From NCBI RefSeq assembly GCF_950295315.1, contig NC_080164.1, forward strand, positions 109,574,447 through 109,638,446: 64,000 bases of DNA. Direction: 5' to 3'. This DNA is from Erinaceus europaeus. Lineage: Eukaryota > Chordata > Mammalia > Eulipotyphla > Erinaceidae. This document shows positions 10,790 to 21,106 of the stretch, piece after piece. Under the pieces are notes generated by a model. The model saw only the letters and a list, made by a program, of their open reading frames with translations, did no database searches and was not told where the DNA came from. The translations under genes and the position numbers were made by a program. Each line of letters begins with the position of its first letter. Position 1 is the stretch's first letter.

Positions 10790-11072
10790 CTTTTTTTTTT
10801 TTTTTTTTTTTTTTTTGGTTTTGCTTCCTGAGTTATTGCTGGAGCTTGGTACTGGCACTACAAATTCACTGTTCCTGAAAGCTATTTTTTCCATTTTTTT
10901 TATTGGATAGGACAGAGAGAAATTGATAGAGGCAGAGGAGATAGAGAGGGAGAGATAAAGAAAAACACCTGCAGACCTGCTTTGCTGCTTTGCTGTTTGT
11001 TAAGGGACACTCTATGACTGGAACCTGGATCTTTGCATGGGTTCTTATGCTTCGAACTATGTGCACCTGGTT
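10790..11072 (-). mobile_element. ERI-type SINE, long form
   Basis: T28 run at the left (A tail in minus orientation), then the long-form 3' block, CT-rich body complement and CACCTGCAGACCTGCTTTGC. Its tRNA-like 5' end meets the 5' end of the next SINE. Confidence 0.85.
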
Positions 11073-11340
11073 AAGTGCATCTAGTACTAAGCTCAAGGAC
11101 CCATGCAAGGACCCAGCTTCCAGCCTCTGCTCCCCACTTGCAGGGTGTCGGGAGTGTCACTTCACAATCAGTGAAGCAGGTCTGCAGGTGTCTATCTTTC
11201 TCTCTCCCTCTCTATCTCCCCTTCCTTTTTCAATTTCTCTCTGTCCTATTTAATAAAATGGAAAAAAACTGGCCACGGGAGCAGTGGATTCATAGTGCTG
11301 GCACCGAGCCTCAGAGATAACCCTGGAGGAGAAATAAATA
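11068..11340 (+). mobile_element. ERI-type SINE, long form
   Basis: Starts with CACCTGGTTAAGTGCA, keeps CAATCAGTGAAGCAGG, the CT body and the CAGTGGATTCATAGTG...CCCTGGAGGAG block before AAATAAATA. Head-to-head with the previous SINE, giving an inverted repeat of over 500 bp. Confidence 0.85.
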
Positions 11341-11344
11341 AATA

Positions 11345-11980
11345 TGTAAATAAAATAAAGTTGTAGGCATAAATATTTGAATACTTTCCCCAAAGGCTAC
11401 AGACTCTATATACATTGAAGAAGGCAGCCAAGATGTTTGTAAAAATCTCACTTGTTGAAATTCTTTCATTTTTATTTTGAAATCACCCACGACTTCCAGC
11501 ATTCTGCATTGTCCTTTAGGCAAAAGACGAATATGAACTTTAAAAGAAATTCAGCACAGGCGTCCTGGCATTTTGATTGCTAAATCTGGAAATCCTAGAA
11601 AAGGAGTGATGGAGATTGTTATTGGTCATCATTGGTCATGGTTTAAATGTGAAAGATCTCTAATATCTCAAGGGAAAGAAAGAGAGGAACATGTGAGAAA
11701 CTGGTTACTGGGGTAAGACTGGATAGTCACAGGAGAATGGGATTTCCTCATAGAAAATTGATGACAATGGTCACAGAATACATTCAAATACACAAAATAA
11801 GCCATCCCTATCCTACCTATTACATCTATTATATTCTATGAGCCCTCCACATACTTATCTCTGTTTGAATCTTTGATTAATTTTTAATCAAAAACCTTTT
11901 CTAGGGTGATGGAGGTACAAGAGAGAGTTCATCTCCAAGGTTTCACTGCTCTAGACAGAAGGTTTCAGAATGAAAGGGTG
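11345..11980. other. Single-copy spacer
   Basis: No repeat or gene recognised. A 79-codon frame at 11906-12145 runs into the L1 remnant and is not a gene. Confidence 0.45.
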
Positions 11981-11984
11981 AAAC

Positions 11985-12545
11985 AAAGGGGCCAGGTAGT
12001 GACAATTCTCTACATTCTGCATATGAGTGAAGCCATTCTGTGGTTGTCCTTCACCTCCTTACTTGCTTCACTGAGCATCATCTTCTCCAATTCTATCTAC
12101 TTTATCCCAAAGGACACAATATCATCCCTTTTTATTGCTGCATAATACTCTGTTGAGTATATGTCCCATAACTTTTTTATCCAGTCATCTGTCAAAGGGC
12201 ATTTTGCTTGTTTCCAGGGTTTTGCTATTGTGAATAAAGCAGCTCTGAACATGGGGTACACATATCCCTTCAAATCAGTGTTATTATATCTTTTGGGTAT
12301 TTTCCTAGCAGTGGAATTGCTTGGTTATATGGCATTTCCATTTTATTTGTTTAATAATTCCCTATACTGTTCTCTATAGTGATTGCACCAGTTTACATTC
12401 CCAACAGCAGTGTAGTAGGGTTTCTCTCTCTCTCTCTCTCTCTCTCCACACCCTCTCCAACACTTATCTTCTCTCATTTTATTGATAAAGCCCATTCTCA
12501 CAGGTGTGAGAGAGAATCTCAGTGTGGTTTTGCTTTGTATTTCCT
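11985..12545 (-). mobile_element. L1 3' end, older copy
   Basis: On the minus strand it matches the L1 segment after the ORF2 end: plus-strand CATAATACTCTGTTGAGTAT, TCCAGTCATCTGTCAAAGGGC, TTTGCTATTGTGAATAAAGC and GTTTACATTCCCAACAGCAG. It is more diverged than the 60-kb L1, and a (TC)n of about 24 bp has grown at 12423. Confidence 0.85.
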
Positions 12546-12609
12546 CTTTCCTTCTCTATCCCCCCTCTCAATTTCTCTGTGTCCTATTACAAAGAAAAAA
12601 AATGTTTAT

Positions 12610-13120
12610 TTAGAATAGAGGGAGAAACAGAGCATGAGTCTGGGACTCCATGCATGCAAGTCCAATGTCCTACCTCTGCACAATATCCCTGGTCTTTTAA
12701 TAAGATTTCCTTGAGTTCATGTGGGAGCAGAAGCAGGGAAATATCCTTTGTATGTTTGCACCATCTCCATGGTCTGAAAGAAACGCTGATCCTTGAGGCT
12801 GGGGAGGCAGCTCAGATGCAAAGCCCTGTGATATCTGGCACCAGATATGAAAGATCAATGCTCTCTTGGCTTATAAGTGTATACAGTGAAACTTAAATTC
12901 CAAATCTGAACTCAGGGAACTGTATGCAACAGACACAGATTCTCAAAAACTATGAAATAGAATGTGAGCCTGTGAAATACGTCACTTGGACAGTATGCTG
13001 CTATGCCTTGTGCACGGCCCTAGTTGGAGCCCAGCCTTCATGGCATTGAAGGAAGCTTCAGTGCTACAGCCTTTTTCATGCATTCTCTACCTCTATCTAA
13101 AGGAGATAATGAATAAAGTA
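12610..13120. other. Spacer with a possible SINE stub
   Basis: Bases 12615-12700 (GAGGGAGAAACAGAGCATGA, CATGCAAGTCCAATGTCC) could be an eroded SINE. The rest shows nothing recognisable. Confidence 0.35.
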
Positions 13121-13124
13121 AGAA

Positions 13125-13300
13125 AATGCAGTAAAATAGTTCAATAGTAGCACACAGGATTTGCACGTAGGAGGGTCCAGGTTCAGTCCCCAGTACTGCA
13201 CCTGCCATAGAAGAGACATGCCAAAGTTCCCCTCTCCCTCTCTCTCTTTCCCTCTCTCACTCTATGAAAACTAATAGACAAATCTTTTTTAAACCAAGAT
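13125..13300 (+). mobile_element. Type C/D SINE, diverged
   Basis: TTCAATAGTAGCACACAGGA, B box GGTTCAGTCCC, a (CT) run and an A-rich end. The head is too diverged to choose between C and D. Confidence 0.65.
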
Positions 13301-13301
13301 A

Positions 13302-13825
13302 GTGTGTTTAGATAAACGATTAACTATTTTCTTTCTATCTGCATTTGCATTTCTTTAATTAATAATATTCAGGTTCTCTGTGTCCAAAAGGCATACTATA
13401 ATTGGTGTTCAGGAAACTACTAATAGGAGTGTTTGGGGGGTATGTGCTGCCTGTTAGAACTTTCTAGGTCATTAATGATATCTCACAGTGATCAGAAATG
13501 CCCCAAAGCTTGCAGAAGGTTAGCATCAATCCTTTCAGGCTAGGAGGTTATCATCTACATGATTAAGGCCTGAATACATTTTAATGAATACTAATGCAGC
13601 TTGTGCAGAAACCCATAGTGTCTCAGAGAGCAAGGTATGGATGAGGATTATATGTTAATTGATTCATAGGCTGACAGATGCTTAAGGAACAGCAACAAAA
13701 CTTCTCATTTTCTCTGATTTTTCAACACAGATGATGCAAAGCCAAATGTCACTTTGGAATTGTCATAGATAAGTGCAAAGATTTAGTCTCTATAAGAACT
13801 ACTCTCCATGCTCAGAGAAATAGTT
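13302..13825. other. Single-copy spacer
   Basis: No repeat recognised except a G8 run near 13433. No gene. Confidence 0.45.
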
Positions 13826-13827
13826 TA

Positions 13828-13882
13828 TTATTATTTTTATTATTATTAATAGTAGTAGTAGGAGGAGGAGGAGGAGCAGGAG
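13828..13882. repeat. (TTA)n then (AGG)n tract
   Basis: TTATTATTTTTATTATTATT followed by AGTAGTAGTAGGAGGAGG. It sits at the 3' side of the next SINE and probably derives from its tail. Confidence 0.85.
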
Positions 13883-13884
13883 GA

Positions 13885-14003
13885 GTATACCAGAGTACTG
13901 CTCAGCTCTGGCTTATGGTGGTGCTAGGGACTGAACCTGAAACCTCTGGTGCCTCAGGCATGAAAGTCTTTTTGTATAACCATTATGCTATCTCCCCAAT
14001 AAT
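13885..14003 (-). mobile_element. Type C SINE
   Basis: CCAGAGTACTGCTCAGCTCT, GGGACTGAACCTGAAACC, CAGGCATGAAAGTC and ACCATTATGCTATCTCCCC give a well-kept reversed type C. Confidence 0.88.
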
Positions 14004-14024
14004 ACATGCATTGTCTCTTTTTTG

Positions 14025-14180
14025 TCTTTGATTTTGATTTTAGTTAGAGACAGTGAGCTAGAGAGAGGAAAGGTACCACAGCAAAATTCTTCCTTCAGTG
14101 TGGTGGGGGCTGGGTTCGAACCTGAGTTATGCACAGGGCAGAGCAGCACACTGTCCAACCGAACTATTTCTTTGGCTCAA
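14025..14180 (-). mobile_element. Type F SINE
   Basis: Best-preserved F copy: TTAGAGACAGTGAGC, CTTCCTTCAGTGTGGTGG, GGGTTCGAACCTGAG (palindromic around the B box) and GGCAGAGCAGCACACTGTCC. Confidence 0.65.
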
Positions 14181-14214
14181 GTCCCCTTTTAGTATTAGGT
14201 ATGGTTAGTTTTTT

Positions 14215-14482
14215 TTTTTTCTCCTAGAACCTTATCTCCCCAGAGCCCTCCCCCACTAGAGAAAGATAGAAACATACTCAGGGTATGGATTCAACTGCCA
14301 ACACCAATGTCCAGCGGAGAAGCAATTTCCACCTTCTATTCCCCATAAAAATCTTTGATCCATATTTCCAGAGGGAGGGGATGGAATATGGAACACTGGT
14401 GGTAGGAACTGTATGAAATTGTACCCCTCTTATTCCACATTCTTGTCACTCATTATTAAATCACTAATAATAAGAAGAAAAT
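14215..14482 (+). mobile_element. Family R copy 4, 5'-truncated
   Basis: Starts at CCTTATCTCCCCAGAGCCC and runs to the ATTAAATCACTAATAAT terminus, with a ~25-bp deletion after GAAGCAATTT relative to other copies. Confidence 0.75.
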
Positions 14483-14491
14483 AGATATCAG

Positions 14492-14772
14492 GGGATTGTA
14501 CATGGTAGCATACCTGGTTAAGTGCAAGAGCCTGGGTTTGAGACCCTTCTCTCTACCTGCAGGGGGGAAGCTTCACAGCAGTGAAGCATGTCTGCAAGTG
14601 TCTCTATCTCTATCTTCTTATCTCTCCATCTCTCTCAATTTCTCTCTCTCTTATCCAATAAAATGGAAAAAAATGGCTACCAGGAACAGTGGATTTGTAA
14701 TGTCAGCACTGGTCTCCAGTGATAACACTGGAGGCAAAAAAAAAAAAAAAGGAAGAAAGAAAGAAAGAAAAA
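14492..14772 (+). mobile_element. ERI-type SINE, long form
   Basis: Head TAGCATACCTGGTTAAGTGC, B box GGTTTGAGACC, GCTTCACAGCAGTGAAGC, CT body, CAGTGGATTTGTAATG...CACTGGAGGC and an A tail that has become (GAAA)n. Confidence 0.88.
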
Positions 14773-14889
14773 TAGAATTTAAGGAACAGAAACAAACCCT
14801 TGTCAATGGTATATGCTGTATTAAATGTCTCACTAGTTTGGACTTTATTTCACAACGACATACTTCATGCATTTCTCTTTTTTAAATAT

Positions 14890-15068
14890 TCTGGATAGAG
14901 TCAGAGAAATTTAGAGGGTAGGGAAAATAGGGAAAGAGCCAAGAGACACCTGCAGCCTTGCTTCACCACTCATGAAGCTTTCCCCATGCAGGTGGGGGCC
15001 AGAGGTTTGAACCTGGGTCCTTGCACACTGTAGTGTGTGTCTTTAACCAGGTGTGCCACCACCTGGTC
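14890..15068 (-). mobile_element. ERI-type SINE B
   Basis: CACCTGCAGCCTTGCTTCAC, CTTTCCCCATGCAGGTGGGG, TTTGAACCTGGGTCC and CACCACCTGGTCC mark the reversed element; the A tail is short. Confidence 0.87.
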
Positions 15069-15071
15069 CTG

Positions 15072-15670
15072 ACCTTGGTGCGTGTTTCTGGCTAGTCTCC
15101 CTTAACAGAAACGGAGCAGCGATGAGTTCACATTCTTTCCTTTACATCACTAACAAATCACAGCCTGGTATATAAATAAAAGCATGCTTCTTGATTTCTT
15201 TCTTTTTTTCTTGCTGCCAGTTTCCTAAAGTTTGGATAACAGTGAAGTTTCCCTTTATTTCTATTTGCCCTTTCTCAGAAAACCTTTGAGTTAGTGCTTC
15301 CTCAGAAAGTCGATAATTCATTTACTCTCTGCCTAATTTTAATCATCTACATGCTTTCCTCTTCTCTAGTAGAACTCAGGATGTGGTATTTATGAAGATT
15401 AAGAACACACTGTTCATCTAAAAATTTGAGAAATTCCACTCATCTCAGTTAATCATTACACCAAATAAAACCACTGTATTTGCTCATCCTCCTCTAATTA
15501 TATTTACGGGCATAAAATTTCCCCTTCATTAATGGATTCATAATAGTTCTGCACTTCAGATATTAAAAGTCACATGTTTTTCAACTGAATCATTTCTACA
15601 TGGTAATATTCCCATAATTCCCTATGTTGGAGCAGAGAATTGGACCAGTAACTTAACTGTCAAGACCCAT
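15072..15670. other. Single-copy spacer
   Basis: No repeat or gene recognised. Confidence 0.45.
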
Positions 15671-15671
15671 T

Positions 15672-15832
15672 GAGGGACCAGGAGGTAGCACATATTGTGA
15701 AGTACACATGTCACCATGCTTAAGGACCTGGGTTCAAACCCCCTAGTCCCCACCTTCAGGGAGAAGGTTCATGAATGGTCAAATGGTGCTGAATGTGTAA
15801 TGGTAGAACAGGATTGAAGGTGTTTTTATCTT

Positions 15833-15870
<38 letters not shown>

Positions 15871-16040
15871 ATCTATCTATCTATCTATCTATCTACCTAT
15901 CTCCTCCTTCATTCTCAATTTATCTCTGTAACTATTAACAAAAGAAAGGGAAAAAATAAAATAAAACAGCCACGTGGAACAGTAGATTTGTGTGCAGGCG
16001 CAGAGCCCCAACAATAACCCTGGTGACAACTTAAAAATAG
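15672..16040 (+). mobile_element. ERI-type SINE, long form, carrying a tetranucleotide repeat
   Basis: Head GGTAGCACATATTGTG, B box GGTTCAAACCCCC, diverged hairpin block, then the CT-rich body expanded into (CTAT)n, followed by CAGTAGATTTGTGTGCAGGC and CCCTGGTGACAA. Confidence 0.8.
15832..15902. repeat. (CTAT)n microsatellite inside a SINE
   Basis: About 17 CTAT units with one interruption, in place of the CT-rich body of the host SINE. Confidence 0.95.
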
Positions 16041-16076
16041 AAAAATTAAAAAGACTCATTGGAAAGGGGAAATAAG

Positions 16077-16575
16077 GGTCTGGGGGAGACAGCATAATGG
16101 ATGGGGCTGAGTGGTGGCACACCTAGTTAAGGGCGCATAGTACTAAACACAAGGACACGCACAGGGACATGGGTTTGAACCCACATTCCCCACCTGAAAG
16201 GAGGACACTTCACAAGTGGTGAAGCAGATCTACAGGTGTTTATCTTTTTCTCTCTCTATTTCCCCCTCCTCTTCTCAATTTCTCTCTGTCCTATCAAATT
16301 AAATGGAAAAAATGGCTGCCAGGAGTAGTGGATTCATAGTGCCAGCACTGAGCCCCAGTGGTAACTCTGGATGAAAGAGAGGGAGAGAGAGAGAGACAGA
16401 GAGAGGGAGAGATCATGTTATGTAAGTGACTATCATGTCTGAGGTCTGTGACCCCAGCTTCAATCCCTAGCACCACCATAAACCAGATATGAGCAGGGCT
16501 CTGGTCTTTCTCTCTGTATCTTTCTCTCTTGTATCTCTCTCATTTCAATAAATAAGCAAAACTGAGAACCTCTTT
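16077..16575 (+). mobile_element. Type C SINE split by another SINE
   Basis: The head GACAGCATAATGG lies at 16088-16100. The remainder (TTATGTAAGTGACTATCATG, B box, CCACCATAAACCAGATATGAG, CT run, AATAAATAAG) is at 16395-16575. The gap is filled by an ERI SINE. Confidence 0.75.
16104..16372 (+). mobile_element. ERI-type SINE, long form, nested
   Basis: GAGTGGTGGCACACCTAGTT head, B box GGTTTGAACCC, CTTCACAAGTGGTGAAGC, CT body and CAGCACTGAGCCCCAGTGG. It is younger than the type C SINE it splits. The end runs into (GAGA)n. Confidence 0.87.
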
Positions 16576-16816
16576 TTCAAAAAATACTGGGACTTTTGAG
16601 ACACAAAAACAAACAAGTTACCTTCTAAATGCAATATCTTACAGGTCACAGTCAAGAGAAGACGAGAAGAGAAGCTAAAGAAATGAAGCATCTTGCCACA
16701 AAGCTCCCTGTGGCCTGCTGAGGTAGTCGATGGTAGAGATGACTAATTTTTACTACATGGAACTGTGAAATTTAAGATAGGTTTATAATATACACAATTA
16801 ATTATTTGGTTTTTTT

Positions 16817-17016
16817 TGTATTATCTTTATTTATTAGATAGAGACAGCCAGAAACTGGGAGGGAAGTGGGTGATAGTGAAAGAGACAGAGACCCCTACAA
16901 CACTGCTTCACCACTTGCAAAGCTTTCCTCCTGCAGGTGGGGATTGGGGGCTCAAACCTGAATCCTTGCACATTGTAACATGTGTGCTCAACTAGGTACG
17001 TCACCACTTGGCCCCC
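16817..17016 (-). mobile_element. ERI-type SINE B
   Basis: Reversed element with TATCTTTATTTATTAGATAG tail side, CTTGCAAAGCTTTCCTCCTG, CTCAAACCTGAATCC and CACCACTTGGCCCCC head. Confidence 0.88.
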
Positions 17017-17169
17017 ACAATTAATTATCTGTAAATGACTTGTCTATGTACTAGCAGGGCTAGTCTCAAATCATTTGCCCAATGTGTGTTAGTTGTTTCT
17101 TTCTTCTTCTCTTTCTTTTTCTCTTTCTCTTTCTTTTCTCCTCCTCCTCCTCCTTCTTCTTCTTCTATT

Positions 17170-17385
17170 TTTTCCCCTACCAGGGATATCTCTGGGACTT
17201 AGTGCTGGAATCCACTGCCTTTGGTGGCCATTTTTTCCATTTCCATTTTATGTGATAGGACAGAGAGAAATTGAGGGGGGGAGATAGAGAGAGAGGTTGG
17301 GGGAAGAGACAACTACAAATCTGCTTCTCATGAAGCTTTCCTCTTGCAGGTGAGGAGCAGGGGCTTGAACTTGTGTCCTGTTCTT
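17170..17385 (-). mobile_element. ERI-type SINE, long form, head lost
   Basis: Contains the reversed long 3' block and body down to GGGCTTGAACTTGTGTCC (B box). The tRNA-like 5' end is missing and its place is taken by the pentanucleotide tract. A CT-rich run at 17093-17160 adjoins the tail side. Confidence 0.82.
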
Positions 17386-17388
17386 TTT

Positions 17389-17575
17389 CCTCTCCTCTCC
17401 TCTCCTCTCCTCTCCTCTCCTCTCCTCTCCTCTCCTCTCCTCTCCTCTCCTCTCCTCTTCTTTTCCTTTTTTTCTCCTTCCCTTCCCTTCCCTTCCCTTC
17501 CCTTCCCTTCCCTTCCCTTCCCTTCCCTTCCCTTCCCTTCCCTTCCCTTCCCTTCCCTTCCCTCCCCTTTCCTTT
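17389..17575. repeat. (TCTCC)n then (TTCCC)n pentanucleotide tract
   Basis: About 14 TCTCC units to 17457, then about 17 TTCCC units to 17563. It is pure pyrimidine on the plus strand. The 163-codon minus and 70-78-codon plus open frames here are only translated repeats. Confidence 0.97.
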
Positions 17576-17615
17576 CCTAGGGTGAAGTCTATTATAACAT
17601 TGCTTAAATTCTTCT

Positions 17616-17902
17616 TTGGGAGTCAGGAAGTAGTTCAGTGGGTTAAGTGTATATGTCGCAAAGCACAAAGACTGGCTTAAGGATCCCGGTTTGAGCCCTC
17701 AGCTCCCCACCTGCAGGGGATTACTTCACAAGCGGTGAAGCAGGTCTGCAGGTGTCTATCTTTCTCTCCCCTTCTCTTTCCCTCCTCTCTCCATTTCTCT
17801 CTGTCCTATCCAACAATAACAACATCAATAATAACTACAACAATAAAATAACAAGGGCAACAAAAGTGAATAAATAATAAAAATAAATATTTTTAAAAAA
17901 TT
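17616..17902 (+). mobile_element. ERI-type SINE A
   Basis: GGGAGTCAGGAAGTAGTTCAG head, B box GGTTTGAGCC, CTTCACAAGCGGTGAAGC, CT body and ACAACAATAAAATAACAAGG tail. Confidence 0.9.
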
Positions 17903-17904
17903 CT

Positions 17905-18365
17905 TTTTTTCCCCAAACCTGGATCTTCAGGCATATACATTTTCTCTCTTCCCAGGCCAACTCTTTCACTCAAATAGAGACACAGAGAAAGAGGGAGTCA
18001 CACTAGAGGTATGCCAGTTCCATAGCACCTTCCATGGGGTGCAGGGTCCCCAGCCTGAATGGTGAGCAGGACAGGGCACATGCTCAGGCAATGAGCTGTG
18101 TGTGTGGGCCCCACTGCATACCATTCCTGAGTGGGCAGGGCACAGCTAAGCTGGAGCTAGAAAACAATTCTTCATATAAGTGAAAAAAGCAATGACATCA
18201 GGAGGGAATAGTGAATTCAAGTTAATGAAAACAAGATGATTGATCCAGGATAAAGATTAACCCTGTGTATTCTCTGTTGCCACTGCACAGGTATACTCTA
18301 GGCATCCACTCACTTCCTCTATGCTGGTTTCTGTTTTAAGTGCAGAGGACCACTAAATGAACCAA
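17905..18365. other. Spacer with an eroded SINE
   Basis: 17930-18060 has SINE-like traits (CAAACCTGGATCTTCAGGC, AGAGACACAGAGAAAG). 18060-18365 is not recognised; no gene. Confidence 0.35.
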
Positions 18366-18381
18366 TGAAATTCTAATTTCT

Positions 18382-18734
18382 TGGGGTCGGGCAATAGCGC
18401 AGTGGGTTAAGCACACATGCTGTGAAGTGCAGGGACCAGCAGAAGGATCCTGGTTTGAGGCCCCAGCTTCCCACCTGCAGGGGGGTTGCTTCACAAGTGG
18501 TGAAGCAGGTCTATCTTTCTCTTCCCCTCTCTGTCTTCCCTCCTCTCTCCATTTCTCTCTGTCCTATATAATGATGATGACATCGATAACAACAACAACA
18601 ATGATGATAAAACAACAAGGGCAACAAAAGGGGAAAAAGTAGTCTCCAGAAGCAGTGGAGTCATGGTGCAGGCACTGATCCCCAGCAATAACCCTGGAGG
18701 CAAAAAAAAAAAAAAAAGAAAAGAAAGAAAGAAA
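18382..18734 (+). mobile_element. ERI-type SINE, long form, full length with TSD
   Basis: A box TAGCGCAGTGGG, B box, CTTCACAAGTGGTGAAGC, CT body, ACAACAAGGGCAACAAAAGG and CAGTGGAGTCATGG...CCCTGGAGGC, ending in A and (GAAA)n. A 15-bp duplication GAAATTCTAATTTCT flanks it (18367-18381 and 18735-18749). One of the youngest-looking insertions. Confidence 0.94.
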
Positions 18735-18749
18735 GAAATTCTAATTTCT

Positions 18750-19284
18750 GTCTGTACAGATCATATAAATCAGTGGGGAAGATGCTTCGAAGTAGATAAG
18801 GATAGTCAAATTAAAAAAAAAGAGTGTTCACCAGTTGGTGCAAGTGTTACAGAAATAAGAAAAATATAAAGAATATGAAGAGTACTGTAGCTAGTGAGAA
18901 TTGTGATGTTGCATTTTTAAGGAGTCGAGTCCTGCCAGAATGAAGGGTGTCTGTGTCAGTAGGTGGAAGAAAAAGAAGGAAAAACAAAAGTTTAGAGGCT
19001 CTGAGGCAGAAGAATTCTTGGCTTGTTGAAGGGACAACTAGAGAGACTCTATGGCTGGAATGCTAAGAGCAAAAGAGAAAGTAGTGGTAGTTAAGCTCAG
19101 AAAACTGAAAACAAAACAAAATAAAAACCTGTCAACTCCTTTTTGGTCTTGAAGGCAATCATGACCTTGGACTTTTACTCAATGAGATGATAGAAAATTC
19201 TAATGTTTTCCAGAGTTTGGTTGTCATAATTTTGCAGAGGAGAAAACTGGATGAAATAAGGATAAATTATTATTCCTACTGCTA
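18750..19284. other. Single-copy spacer
   Basis: No repeat or gene recognised. Confidence 0.4.
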
Positions 19285-19615
19285 TGTTGAAAATGACATA
19301 GTCATTTCCCTCACATCATCTTGGATGAATCTTGTTGGAATCACATTGAGTGACATTAGCCAGCCAAAAGAAGAAGGGCAGATATCAGGTGATCTCACTT
19401 ATAGGTGAAATTTAATTAAAAAAAAAAAAGGAAGGAAAAAGAAGGCACTAGGTGGCACTTGGACTGGATGTGGTGTCTGGCATTAAAGCAAAGGACTCTG
19501 GGGAAGGAGAAGACATGGGGGGTGGAGAGGGGTTTGGGGTCCTGGTGCATGATGGTGGGAAAGGACCTAAGTCAAGGATGGTAGTGTTATGCAGAAACCT
19601 ACACGGACAGACAAG
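19285..19615 (+). mobile_element. L1 3' end, diverged
   Basis: ATGACATAGTCATTTCC, CTTGGATGAATCTTG, CACTTGGACTGGATG and GCAAAGGACTCTGGG match the last ORF2-proximal and 3' UTR parts of the other L1 copies. An A12 run sits inside at 19418. Confidence 0.75.
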
Positions 19616-19639
19616 AACTTGTACTCATGTGACAACTTT

Positions 19640-19790
19640 AGCACAGGTATCCCTGTCAGTCTGAGCTCACAGTCCATAGTTATGGCTAGGAACATTCTAG
19701 GCTGCGCTCATTTCAGGACCAGTCTTTTTCATGTGGCAGCATATGTTGACCCAGTCACTGAGACTGGACTTTACCCCACATGAATTTTTC
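19640..19790 (-). mobile_element. Family R 5'-part fragment
   Basis: CTCACAGTCCATAGTTATGG, GGAACATTCTAGGCTGCGC and CAGTCTTTTTCATGTGGCAG match the reversed 5' part of family R (compare 7068-7150). No 3' end is attached. Confidence 0.65.
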
Positions 19791-19794
19791 TCTT

Positions 19795-20535
19795 CTTTAA
19801 TACTTCCTTGGAATGTTAAGCTTCAGTAATAGAAAGAAAGTGTCAAACAATGAAGCATGTAAGAAAACGGAACAAAATAAAGTGAAACAAAGAAAATATT
19901 GGGCATAGTGATCCTACGTATTTAGGATTATTCTTACCCCACCTAGGTAGCTAACACCATCCCATAGCAAATGGAGTCAGTTAGAAATAGGTAAGCCAGT
20001 GCTTCCATATATAAAAGGCCAGAAGAAGTTTTTTTAAAGTGGTTTCAAATAAAATATGTTAAAGCAAAAAAAAAGTGTTAGAATGAATTTATTGGTTATT
20101 TATTATTTATTGCCAGTGTGTATAGTCAAGAGAAAATGTTACTACTCTTCAAGAGCACCTGCACTTCTGTATAAACACTCTCCCTGTTCCTGGGGCCTTC
20201 TGTTCTCAGTGTTACCTGTTAAAAAGGAAAATATCAGGTTATTATCTGATGTCTGCATACACAGATATTAAGCAAGTCAAATGTGCATGATGTCAGTGTG
20301 AATTTACACATGAGGTGTCTACATTTCACTCATCGTTCACAACTCATCCCAGGTATGAATTTTTAATCCAGTGTATTGTATTTGCTTTCAAAATAACATT
20401 TTTGAAGTAGAGACAGCTTTTAGGATACCCACTCTTAAATTTAGATATGCATGCATATGCTCCTGACAGTATTCAAAATTTAAGATACGATGATCAAATG
20501 TTGACAAATGATGGTTGCAGGATAAGAATAATTTT
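19795..20535. other. Single-copy spacer
   Basis: AT-rich; nothing recognised. Confidence 0.45.
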
Positions 20536-20537
20536 CA

Positions 20538-20835
20538 AGGAGCCAGGTGGTGGCATGCTGACTTGAGTGCTTACATCACATACACAATGACTCTGGCTCA
20601 AGCCTAAGGTTCCCTCCTATAGGGGGAAGCTTCACAAGTGGTGAAGCAGATCTGCAGGTGTTACTTTTTCTCTCCCCCTATCTCCTCTCCTCTCTCAAAT
20701 TCTCTCTGTGCTATCAAATAAAAGAAAGAACAACATGGGTGGGGGATGGCCACCAGGACCAATGGATTCATAGTGCAGGCACTAAGTCTCAGTGATATCC
20801 CTAATCAAAATAAAATAATAATAATAAAATTGAAT
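20538..20835 (+). mobile_element. ERI-type SINE, long form
   Basis: GGAGCCAGGTGGTGGCATG head, CTTCACAAGTGGTGAAGC, CT body, CAATGGATTCATAGTG block and AATAATAATAATAAAA end. First of three same-strand SINEs in a row. Confidence 0.88.
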
Positions 20836-20838
20836 GTA

Positions 20839-21050
20839 AGGGGGTCAGGCAGTAGTGTACCTGGTTAAGCGCTCACATTACACTGTAGAAGGTTCAAGCT
20901 CCTGGGCCTGCCTGCAGGGGAAAGTGTGTTGAAGCTGAGCTACAGGTGTCTCTCTGTCTCTCTACCTCCTCTATCCCTCTCAATTTCTCTGTCTCTATCC
21001 AATAATAAAGAAATAAAAAGAAAAATACTGATAAATATTAAAAAATAATA
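20839..21050 (+). mobile_element. ERI-type SINE B
   Basis: GGGGTCAGGCAGTAGTGTAC head, B box GGTTCAAGCTCC, CT body, ATCCAATAATAAAG tail. The hairpin block is diverged. Confidence 0.87.
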
Positions 21051-21106
21051 AAATTGAAGTTAAAATAAGGGAAAAGAATAATTTTAAGGAATTTAAATTT
21101 GGAAAG

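Noticed and set aside
12522..12896. 124-codon plus-strand open frame
   Set aside because: It starts within reversed L1/SINE CT-rich sequence and shows no domain or family resemblance.
15832..15902. Possible CRISPR-like array from regular repeats
   Set aside because: It is a (CTAT)n microsatellite with no spacers, and the DNA is mammalian.
17177..17668. 163-codon frame rich in GKEGKE repeats
   Set aside because: Translation of the pentanucleotide array plus SINE sequence.
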